Positions 46,326 through 56,715 of a stretch of 64,000 bases of DNA are shown one piece after another. Numbering within the stretch: position 1 is the stretch's first letter; the number at the start of each line of letters is the position of its first letter. Made by a program: the position numbers and the translations under genes. The notes under the pieces are model-generated. The model saw only the letters and a list, made by a program, of their open reading frames with translations, did not search any database and had not been told where the DNA came from. The stretch spans positions 52,119,561 to 52,183,560 of the forward strand of contig NC_088775.1 of the NCBI RefSeq assembly GCF_954871325.1, in the 5' to 3' direction. The DNA comes from Gordionus sp. m RMFG-2023. Taxonomy: Eukaryota; Nematomorpha; Gordioida; Chordodea; Parachordodidae.

Positions 46326-47599
46326 CTTCGTTAGATGGAATTGTATATTCCCCGAATATGAGAGGGGTTCTACAGCCATAAGACTGTTCAATAAATCTTG
46401 CATAAACTGGGAATTTTTCATAAAAAATGTTCAAAAATGCTTTTCTGGATAAAGAATTAAAAGCATTTTCAAAATCAAGCTTACAGACTACGGCGTCTGG
46501 AGGAAAATCTTCGATATATATGCGAAGAGAGTGAGCGGCTATTTCGCATCCCCCTTTAGTACCAAAGCCTGGTTGATATGTTTGTAACATTTTTGAAGCA
46601 TCAGGTTTGATGCGCTCAATGATTATCTTAGCTAATAGTCTCCTAAAAAAGGACCCTATTGCAATTGGCCGAACTCCACCATCAGGCTTAGAAAAAGCAA
46701 GTAATCTTGCGCCAAAAAGAATTTGGTGAACTTGATTAGGTAAATCATTGTTCAATATATTTTCACTAAGTATTACCAATGAATTTACAAATGAATGATA
46801 AGGATATTTAGGGTTAATTAAAAATTGGAAATAAGAGGGGCGAAAACAATCAATTCCCCCTGCAGAGTTTTTATTAAAAGATAAAACTGTTTTAATTAGT
46901 TCATCCTTACCTATTTCGATTAAATTAGATTTTATAGGGATAGAAAGATCTTCAGGAAAAGCCTGAGGGTGCAATTCTTTTAATAAAGTGAAAGTATGTT
47001 CATCAAATGGAGCCAATTTATCATTAGATGAAGCTAATTTAAGAGCTCTACATACGTCCCCTTGATCTATTTTTTTTTATATAATTTTGCATTTATGGGC
47101 AAAATCAGATGTAGCCCTTACATCAGGAACGTAATTTTCCAATTCTAAGTCATAAAAATGGTCTATTTTATATTTTATATATTCATGCAAAATGGTTTTT
47201 TTATTTTTATCTGTAGGTTTAATTAAGACTTTAAAAGGAAAGGTTAAAAGATTCTCCCAAGCTTTAAGGGAATTTAAATTTGAATTAACTTAGTGTTGTT
47301 AAAAAATTAGAAATTAAAAACCTTGATTTAAGGGGTAGGTGGATTAAGGTTGATGGCTTTTCCCACTTTAAAAAATTATCATAAAAATCAGGCTGAAAAT
47401 TTTGAGTTACAATGGGGGTTGTTTCAATTTTGTTGTACAAAATTTCATTTGAAGGGGATTACCAGAGTTTATACATGGTTTTGACCTTGGCCCATGTTTA
47501 TTAGAACAAATAGCTTGGGTCAAGGTTATATTTCTATGGCAGGCATTACAAATGCTTGACATACCCATATTAGAAGAAGAAAAAAAGAAGGAGGGGGGA

Positions 47600-48577
47600 G
47601 GGAGTTTTATGAATGAATGCCTTATTTCTAAAATTCCAAAAATGTTATTTTAAAAAAATAAAAATTATAAAATTAAATTAAAAATTTGATTTTGATGTAT
47701 CAAGATTCATGAATATTAGGGTTTAAATAATTGAGTAATGTTTAAATATATTTTAAAAAATATAATCCAAACTAACTTAAAACCTATATTTTTTGAAAAA
47801 TATGTATTAAAATTTGAGATTTAGATGGTTGTGGAATTTTGGAATGTTTATAAATATAATGATCAAGTAGATAAATTAACTTAAAACTATATATGATTGA
47901 GATAAGTATTTTCATCATTGATTGAATCAAAGAAATCTTGGTCGTATGTTAGTGTTGACGTTGAGCAAGCCACAATAATGTTCTTGTACTAATGATCGTT
48001 GTGCAGGAATATCTATTTAAAACTATATATGATTAAGATAAGTATTTTCATCATTGATTGAATCAAAGAAATCTCGGTGGTAAGTTAGTATTGAGCAAGC
48101 CACATAAATATATAAAACTTAAAATAGCTTGGGCCGGTAGATACGATATTGTGTAAATTATACATTATATTAATTTTTATTTCTATTTTATTAATTAATT
48201 TCACTTTAATAAAAATTTATGTTACTTTATCATATTTTAAATTAAATATTAATGATCTTTAAATTGCATATCAATAGTCTTTATATACAATTCTAAGAAA
48301 GTCTATATGATTATAAGGTAAAGTTTGTTAAAATTAAATAAAATCTTAAGTTAGGAATATGACAAACTAGGCAAATTTTATGCAATGCAATGCAAAAAAA
48401 ATTAAATTTATTTTAAAAAAATATTAAAATAATCTTATTTATAATAAATTATAAACATAAAAATAGTTAATTTTTAAATTTCAAGTATTTATTATCAATT
48501 TAGTAAATTCAAATAAAAATGAAAAAAAATTTTTTTTTTCCATTTTTCATTCCCTCTCCCCCATGCCTACGTCACTG
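47600..48577. other. AT-rich spacer ending in a hAT-like terminus
   Basis: At 47880-47972 and 48018-48105 a block starting taaaactatatatgatt and ending gagcaagccac is duplicated. The stretch ends at 48577 with a sequence whose reverse complement is CAGTGACGTAGGCATGGGGG, very like a hAT end. I could not find the partner terminus, so the element is unbounded on its left. Confidence 0.5.
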
Positions 48578-48589
48578 CTAGGACAAGAA

Positions 48590-49500
48590 CATTGTTCAAT
48601 AAATTTTTCAGCCATCAAAATTTCACATGTTTTAACGGCATTAATATTTATTCTATTGAAATATCAATTTCATTAGAATCTAAATTCAGGCATAAATTAA
48701 AAATATTGATATGTTTTTTTTGCAATAACCCTGAAATTATATACACCTTTTATTCGGATTATGATAATATTAAACATTTTTCATGTTATCACTGTAATAA
48801 AAATTTTTTTTATCATAATTACTCTCTTTATGGGAATTATATCTCATTTAACCATTATCGTATACTTTACAATAATGTATCTTTAGTAATAAATCCACAG
48901 GAGTTTTTAACATATTATATTTATTTTTAAAAAAAATCTAATGATTTCTCGATATCTCAACCTTTATATGATTACACCTGCAACCCTGAGTCAGTTTATA
49001 TTATTTGACACTTCGACACAATTCATGGCTATGTTCCGATTTTTTACACTTAAAACACAAAAGCGAATCATCATAATCTTTTGTAACGCTTCAAATTTAT
49101 TCTCTCATATTAGAAATTTCCAATATTGATTTTCTTAAGGGAAAACCCACAATTTTATTCTTTTACCATACAGGTTTCAGACTTATAATCACAACAATTA
49201 CATATAATATTATTTAAACACCAAAATTTTCACCAAACTTTCTGTCTCTTGAAAAACCGTTTTTTCAAGACCATTTTTACCACATAACTAGCATTTAACT
49301 GAATTATTGTTCACATTAATCAATTTACATACATCCTGGTGTATAATTTTGATTATATCTTTCATTTCTTTTAATTCCTGAAGGATAACCGATCTCTCCA
49401 CACATTCCGGACCATCACACAGATTATCCTTTAAATTTTTAGCCAATTCTGATTCATCATTCTTAATTTTCATTTAAAAATACTTATAAATTACTTTCCA
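48590..49500 (-). mobile_element. Gag-like region of a gypsy-type fossil
   Basis: On minus, an open stretch begins MKIKNDESELAKNLKDNL at 49473. Further on, at about 49057-49016, CFKCKKSEHSHELC is a zinc knuckle of the C-x2-C-x4-H-x4-C type found in Gag nucleocapsids. The element is broken. The LTR-like repeat B lies upstream at 49932-50245, which fits a 5' LTR followed by gag. Confidence 0.5.
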
Positions 49501-49931
49501 AATCCAATATTCTTTTCAAATAATTATCTACGCCACAGCATCTTTCTTCAATTCATTCGATACCTTTGTCAATATATCTGCATTATGATTTCTTTTTCAT
49601 TTATTTATCAAATTTTTTATTACTATGAATAATACATATATTATGTTACTAAAAATAACAATATCATAAATAAATGACCAATTAAATTAAACTCATTAAC
49701 CTTTTATTAAGAACTTTATAATAAAAATATTTATATATAAAAACTTTATCAAACATATTAAGCTCACTATCAAACTTTAAAAAAAACCCATTTCCTATTT
49801 TATTTTATAGAAATCACAATTTTTATTTTAAATATATACAATATATATATATATAATTTTCTTTTACCTTTAAATTTTGGTGAACCGCAATTATCTCGGA
49901 TGAATATCCTGGATTCAAGAGCACTAATTTC

Positions 49932-50245
49932 TTCGTCCTCATTTCTTACTCTAATTCTTAAGAATAAAAACTTTCTCTAAATTCTAACAATACTTTAATT
50001 CTTAAAACCAATATAAAAAATAACAATTTTTCACTTCTTTTAGTTTCAATAAAAAATAATCATTAAATTTTACATAAAAATTTTTCCCAAAATCAAAAAG
50101 TCTTAATTCATATTAAAACAAATACATCCTATAATAAATATATATTATTTTTCTTTGTTACAATTATTATTTTTTCTCCGACCAATCAACAATAAGCAAT
50201 ATTATTGATTGACGGATATATTAAAAATATTGTAATATTTGCAAA
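49932..50245 (-). repeat. LTR-like repeat B (fossil)
   Basis: About 314 bp matching 30873-31180 in the same orientation. On minus it begins TGCAAATATTACAATA. It is followed, in minus sense, by about 430 bp of AT-rich leader and then the gag-like region. Divergence between repeats A and B is visible by eye, so the insertion is not recent if they are a pair. Confidence 0.5.
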
Positions 50246-51743
50246 TACTAGGATAATAGGGTATCCCTTTTAAAATTTATATAGGATTTTACAGCAAGTT
50301 CAAATAATCATACATCAACACACACCAATCTCTAAATATATTACATCGTCATATGGTAAAATAACGCTGATGAGACCTAAAGTTTCAAAAAAATTTAAAA
50401 CATTTATAATGATAATTGAATTATTAAGAATTTGTTCTTTGCTAAAAATGCATAATATGGAGTGAAAGATCACGAAAAATAAATATGTTTTCATGGCATG
50501 ATAGATAGATCATGTAGAGATAAAATAAATAATTTCCATGGCGAGAAAGGTCATGAAAGCACTATAATGTATTCTATGGCGAAACCGATTATTGGGACAC
50601 GAAATAATTGCCTATAATGGCGAAAAAAGCTGTGAGGAGACAAAGATGCCATGAATAGTTTCTATTCTGTCATTTGACCCAAGCTGATTATGGCAATTGA
50701 ATTTTCGTAAATTACAATTCTTATTTATTTATGATTTAATTGAATATACAAAAACAATATAGCAAAGTTTATAGGACTTAATGGGCAAATTTTTAATTAA
50801 CCAGCTGCCCCATCAATTAAAAAAATATTTTCCCGAATATATTGTGGAATATTATTAAAAAGGTATTTTTTTAATATATATGACGCCCACTAAATCTATA
50901 AATATATTTTAACCTGCCCGTAATAGACCTCTATAATTATATGATTCAAGTTTAATTTATAAATATCTTGAGATAATTTGTCAGGTATTATGATATACAG
51001 ATGGTCCACAATTACGTAAACATAGTAGCAATATTTATCTTTTCCATAACGAGAAATGTGAAGAAGGCACGATATATATGTATTCCATAGCGATATAGGT
51101 CAAAGGGACATCATAAATGCTTTCAATGTGGAAAAAATTATAAGGAGAAAAAAGCCCATCGTTAATAGTTTTAATACTATGCATTGATTGAAATAGATAT
51201 GGTATTAACGATGATGGTAAATTAATTTTTGTATTATAATTTATTCTTATTTATAAATATATGATATAAATATATAAAATCAATATAGTGAGGTTTATTA
51301 TTATCGCCATTAGAGGCCCTCATTGGGATAATTTCTAAATAAACCGGCGACCCTTTCTGTTGTTTTAAAAATTGGCTTCTAATTTGTTTTAAAAATTGGC
51401 TTCTAATTTATAAAAATGGTCCTAATATAAAAAAATAATTTATTTATATATATATTTTTTAATAATATGACACGACCCGACCCGACAAGCTCACAGAATT
51501 TAATTTTAACATTCCTGATATCTCTATATAATTGAATTAATGTTAAATACAAATAAAATATTTTAATAATTTGCGATAATTTTTCAGGTTTATAGATGTT
51601 TTATATTAAAATACACATAGTTTACAGGAGAAATAAGAGGCAAAGTAATAAATTTTGTAATGTAAACATTCCTTAGCCATGGTATACCACCAACTCACTA
51701 ATTTTATTCTTAGGATAAAATATGACATTTTTGTTATTAGAAT
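50246..51743. repeat. Two diverged about 540-bp direct repeats
   Basis: Sequence around 50500-51000 and 51030-51600 shares an irregular series of landmarks in the same order: atggcgagaaaggtcatgaa versus taacgagaaatgtgaagaag, gtattctatggcg versus gtattccatagcg, and a 'tcaggt...tatagat' end. They are heavily diverged. A 23-bp unit near 51370-51410 (ttttaaaaattggcttctaa) is duplicated. No coding region was seen. Confidence 0.5.
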
Positions 51744-51751
51744 GATCGATA

Positions 51752-54345
51752 TTGTGTTGTTAAACGGCTGAGCCAAGCCGGCTTAGCCCTAAACTCAGCC
51801 AGTTTTTGACCAAAAATTGGCTTAGGCTCAAGCCTACTCAGAATTTGGCTCAAGCCAATTTTTGGGCCGAAATTTATTTATTTGCGATTAGTGTTGTTAA
51901 TAGTGTTGTTAAATGGCTGAGCCAAGCCGGCTTAGCCCTTAAGCCATCTAGTTTTTGAGTCGAAAGTTGACTCATCAAGCCGCTTTTTGAGTCATATTAG
52001 TTGGTCCAAGCCAACTTTTGAGCCGAAATTTATTTATTTGAGATTAGTGTTGTTAAATGGCTTAGACAAGCCTGCTTAGCCCTAAACTCAGCTTTTTTTG
52101 AGTCGAAAATTGACTCAGGCTTTTGTTAGCTTTATTATTTAAATTCATTATCATATATTTGGTTTATTTTGGCCTAATAGTTTTTAATATAATAAATTAA
52201 ATATTTCAATTAAAAAGTAAATGAAGATAACAAGTGGCTATTTTTTATATTTTAAATTGGTTATCAAATAGTAAATTATAAGTAAAAACGGAAAAGATTT
52301 AACCAAGAATTTAAAAAGAAAATAAAAAAATTTTTTAAATTGTAAATTTTCCAGTATTGAATGTTATTTACTTTCTAACACATTTTTATAAACAATAAAA
52401 AATATATAATACTTTTAGACATTAATTGAAATTATAAAGTAAAATAGACGAAACGGCATTAAAGAAAAATTAATCTCTGATGTTTTTGTGTTTTTAATAT
52501 TTTCTTAAAATGTATAAGTTATTTTAAAAACTAAAATATTATTCATAAAATTATCCAAAACAAAGTACTAGAGTGGAGTGGAAGAATTTTTAAATATATT
52601 TATACTTGTTGTTAAAAATAAGCATGTGAGCTACCTAAGAGTTCTGGAGGCCACTCATGTGGCTCAATGAGAGGATTTTCCAAAAGGAGACAAAATGTAT
52701 ATATATTATAAAGTAAAATCTTTGTTGATATTGAAGATAGAAATATCAATAATCAACTATAACGATTGAAAGATGTGGTTAGTTAGACCTAAAACAACAA
52801 AGGCTATGTATAAATATTTTTTTAAAAATCCTGGCCCTAATTTCTTTTTGAAAATAAAGCCGAGACGAAATTTTAAATTCGGGCCATGCAAATGATACCT
52901 CTACATTAACAAACCACATTTAAAAATTCATAAACAATACTTAATATTAATAAAAACCACCTTTATAATATTTAATAAAAAAATTAATTAATACATCAAA
53001 TTCTATGAAAGAATAAAGAAATAAAATGTTGAGTTAATGAAAAAAATCTTAAGCCTAAAAGAAAATGATGATTTATAATTTAATTTCTACCTTAATTATA
53101 ACACTAATTTTAACCCTACGTCAAAAAAAATTAAAAAAAACTTTAAAAATAACGATTATGATAATTGTCACTTATCTTTGGTACATCTTCACTAAATTAT
53201 TAATTTAACATGTTAGCAATACTTATTTTTGCCCATTTGCATAAAGTCAAAAAACTTTAAAAATAACGATTATGACAATTGTCACTTTTATATGGTACAT
53301 CTTAATTGAAATTTTAATTTAACATAATTATATTTGTTTTTTAGGTACATATTCATTATTAAATTAAGCTCTTTTTAGAGCCTCCGATACTTATAATATA
53401 TATATTTATTTTTATTAGTAATTTTTGATATTTTTATATACTTTTAATATTTTAGTGTTTTATCATTTTTTTAAAAAATTAATAAAAATTATGTGTAATA
53501 AAAAAAAAAAATTTTTAAAAAAAATCTAACATGTTAAAAATACAAATTTTTGCCTATTAGCGTCAAAAAATAAAATATGTTTATAAATACAGTTATGATA
53601 ATTGTCATTTTTCCAAGGAACATCTATATATATTATTTACACTTTTTTGTCAATAAATTTCAAAAATGTTGAAAAATAACGAATATGACAATGGTCACAT
53701 TAAAATATTATCCTTCAGAAGATCTTATAAAATAACATAAAAATGTTTAATATAGATATTTTAAAAAAAAACTATTTAGAAAAAACCACTTTTTTAATAT
53801 ATTTAAAAAATAGCTAATTCAAAAATGATAAAAAAAAACTATCAATAAAGATTTATTTACAAACAAGATTTAAAATTTTTATTAAATCAAAATATGTTCA
53901 AAAATCTTTTTGAAATTCAAAAAATATTTTTTACTTAAAATTTTGAGCATGAGAAAATCACTAATAAATTGTAAAATGAATAATATTACAATAGCAGCAT
54001 AACATTTTTTATTATAAAAACATTAAATAAATAGATCCATTTTCATAATATAATATAAATTATTGTTTTAAAAGAATTTTTAAAACAAAAAATAAAATAT
54101 TATTTAAAAATATATATGAGGAAATTTGGCATAGTACACTAATTCTAGATTTTTATTATATTCTTTTAAAATATTTAAATAAATAAATTTTGGCTCACAA
54201 TTAGACTCGAACCAACTCCTGAACCGGCTTGAGCCAACTCCTGAGCCGGCTTGAACCAACTTTTGAGCCAGCAAGCCAACTCCTGAGCCAGCTTGAACCT
54301 AAGCCGAGGTCGGAGCCGAAAAAACTAGGCTTTTTAACTGCACTA
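51752..54345. mobile_element. Non-coding hAT with perfect 8-bp TSD and GGCTnAGCC repeats
   Basis: The ends are TTGTGTTGTTAAACGGC and, inverted, TAGTGCAGTTAAAAAGCC. The flanking duplication gatcgata is perfect (51744-51751 and 54346-54353). Near the left end an about 140-bp unit containing gctgagccaagccggcttag is repeated three times (51752-52140). Near the right end short units with gagccggcttgaaccaac repeat (54190-54320). The 2-kb centre is AT-rich without a gene. The termini resemble those of the 178-bp MITE at 31401. Confidence 0.88.
53135..53720. repeat. Decayed about 120-bp tandem repeats inside the hAT
   Basis: The block aaaaataacgattatgata followed by attgtcac and ggtacatctt recurs about four times (near 53140, 53255, 53585 and 53665) with growing divergence. 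A piece near 53335-53400, including aggtacatattcatta, is shared inverted with 18612-18700. Confidence 0.65.
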
Positions 54346-54353
54346 GATCGATA

Positions 54354-54914
54354 AGGAATATTCGAGGAAATTGATATATGAATCTAGGTGTAATTCGGAT
54401 CTAGTTACCTGAGCTTAGAATAAGACAAAAGGATTACTATGGTATAACACTTTTTCATTTTAAAATTATGACACAAAATATATAATTTATAAATGCATTC
54501 ATAAAAGCTACTTATCAAAAAATCGTATGGAGTCACTATATTAGTTTTGTAATTTTTTGAAAATTAATGAATGTATATTTTGTAAATTTATGAACTAAAT
54601 TAATTATTTATAATAAGTATATATATTGAAATTAAATAAAATTAGTCAATAATTATGTTTTTTCTAAAAATATATACACATTTTTTTGATTCATATATTT
54701 TGAAATTGTAAACTATAAAATACCTCTTTAATATCTTATTTTTAATAATGTATTTTTTTTTTGAATAAATAAAGAGGATTATGTCTATAAATGATCAAAA
54801 TTGTAGTCAATTTTATAAATAAAATAAGAAATAAATGATATACTTTATAATAGATGATAATGTTTAAATACTGTCAGGGAAATATAGTATAAATATAGGG
54901 TAATATAGAAATTT
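54354..54914. other. AT-rich spacer, nothing recognised
   Basis: Low-complexity AT-rich DNA between the hAT at 51752 and the foldback element at 54915. No gene or repeat family was identified. Confidence 0.5.
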
Positions 54915-56268
54915 GTAAGGCCCATATTGCTGGCGTTATTGATCAAAATCTCTTCATTTTTGGTTTATACGTGTATATTTAGGTGTTAAATATTATCCTA
55001 TAAAATATTTTGAAAATATTATGATTTGACCGAATGCCGAGCTCAAAACCGACCACTTACTAAATATTCGATCGACCAAATTTGGTATTAATATTATTTG
55101 GAAAGATCATTTTGGTCTATTTATCTATAAATACGTGTAAATCATTATCCCGAAAAATATTTTAAAAATATTGTGATTTGACAGATAACCGATTTGAAAC
55201 CGGGCCAATGACTAAATACTGCATTGCTGGCGTTATCCATGGAAAATTTTTATTTTTGGTATAATGTGTTAAGCATTATTCTAAATAACTTTTTGAAAAT
55301 ATTATGATTTGACCGAATGGCGAGCTCAAAACCGACCACTTACTAAATATTCGATCGACCAAATTTGGTATTAATATTATTTGGAAAATGATCATTTTTG
55401 GTTTATTCATCTATAAATACGTATAAATCATTATCATAAAGAATATTTTAAAAATATTGTGATTTGAAGATAATCGATTTGAAACCGGGCCAATGACTAA
55501 ATACTACATTGCTGGCGTTATCCATAGAAAATTTTTTATTTTTGGTTTACACGTGTGCAATAAGGTGTTAAGCATTCTTAAAAAGTATTTTGAAAATATT
55601 ATAATTTGACCGAATGCTGAGCTCAAAACTGACCACTTATTAAATATTCGATTGACCAAATTTGATAGTGACATTAATTGGAAAATGTTCATTTTTGGTT
55701 TATTTATCTATAAATACGTGGAAAACATTATCCCAAAAAATATTTTAAAAATATCGTGATTTTACTGATAACCGATTTGAAACCGAAATACTGCATTACC
55801 GGCGTTATCCATGGGAAATTCTTCATTTTAGGTTTATACGTTGTATAATAAAACGTGCTATATCCTAAAAGATATTTTGAAAATTGTGATTTGACCGAAT
55901 GCCGAGCTCCCGAGCACTTATTAAATATTCGATTGACCATATTTGGAAGTAATATTAATTGGAAAGTTCATTTTTGTTTTATATATCTATAAATACGTGT
56001 AAATCATTATCCCAAAAAATATTTTTAAAATATCGTGATTGGACCGATAACCGATTTGAAACCGGGCCAATGACTAAATACTGCATTTCTGGCGTTATCC
56101 AAGGAAAATTCTTTATTTTTGGTTTAAGGTATTAAGCGTTATCCTAAAAAATATTTTTAAAATATCATGATTTTACCGAATGGCGAGCTCAAAACCGACC
56201 ACTTACTAAATATTCGATCGACAAAATTTGGTAGTAATATTATTTAGAAAATGTTCATTTTTGTTTAG

Positions 56269-56346
56269 TTCGACGAAACGTTAAATCTAACCGAAGAGGA
56301 ACGCTCCCCTGACCCGGAGGAACGTGTCTTACCTCCCCCGCAATAA
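56269..56346 (+). other. Terminal-exon-like segment in the foldback centre
   Basis: Directly after catttttgtttag, a good 3' splice acceptor, an open 25-codon stretch reads FDETLNLTEEERSPD then PEERVLPPPQ and a stop at 56344-56346. It is markedly GC-rich and acidic/proline-rich, unlike its surroundings. About 80 bp downstream aataaa (about 56427) could serve as a poly(A) signal. It looks like the last exon of a protein-coding gene, either captured host sequence or the element's own gene. I do not recognise the protein. Confidence 0.45.
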
Positions 56347-56549
56347 CATACTCTTTAATACTTGATAGCCTTTGGCACTAATACATTATATAGCAATCAT
56401 AAATTGATATAGTACACATATTTTTGTAAATAAAACACCAATATAGGAGGTAATAGTCCGCCAAATTCTAATTTTATAAGCGCCGATAAGGCCTTATATA
56501 TTATCGATAGATCTATTTGCTAAGCATTGTAAAGTCGATAGACTTCCCT

Positions 56550-56715
56550 TGTCTTAGGGTCGGAAACTTATTAAGGATACCCTCCTCGGGTGAGCCGAAA
56601 TAAAGTCCTATGCATATAAATGCCAATACAAGGTTATAAAATTACTTTTTATCAAACTTGAATTAATAACCTTTTTAACTCACCAGGGATACTCTTAAAA
56701 ATTTCCGACCATTTT
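56550..56715. repeat. Short inverted pair ending in GTGAG
   Basis: ggtcggaaacttattaagg followed by tacc and gggtgag (56556-56596), and its inverted relative (56680-56715; reverse complement ggtcggaaatttttaagag, then tatccctggtgagtt), flank an AAT-rich loop. Each copy ends in a sequence resembling a 5' splice donor. Function unknown. Confidence 0.45.

Larger units (their letters stand above)
41455..47575 (-). mobile_element. RLE-type LINE (near full length), interrupted by two hATs
   Basis: Minus strand. The N-terminus near 47568 reads MGMSSICNACHRNITLT, a zinc-binding start. The reverse transcriptase follows at 47016-46330 (NKNSAGGIDCFRPSYFQFL, LFGARLLAFSKPDGGVRPIA, then VCKLDFENAFNSLSR) and at 44525-44200 (WFLDDG). 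The thumb region includes WGSSQLLSKMGGFDLYPLN at about 44000. The C-terminal part near 41820-41690 reads SDGLTTVP and LIWDFTCVSSFPKN, and 41690-41480 reads KYSKLTNYIFTPIVISSLG. No APE endonuclease precedes RT, and the RPDG...WD tail fits a restriction-like endonuclease. hATs lie at 41970-43560 and 44554-46325; without them it is about 2.75 kb. Frameshifts are present. Confidence 0.85.

Noticed and set aside
48592-48930. A 112-codon plus-strand open stretch with paired Cys and His
   Set aside because: It overlaps the minus-strand gag-like fossil and its residues are dominated by AT-driven Ile, Asn, Tyr and Phe; no family pattern.
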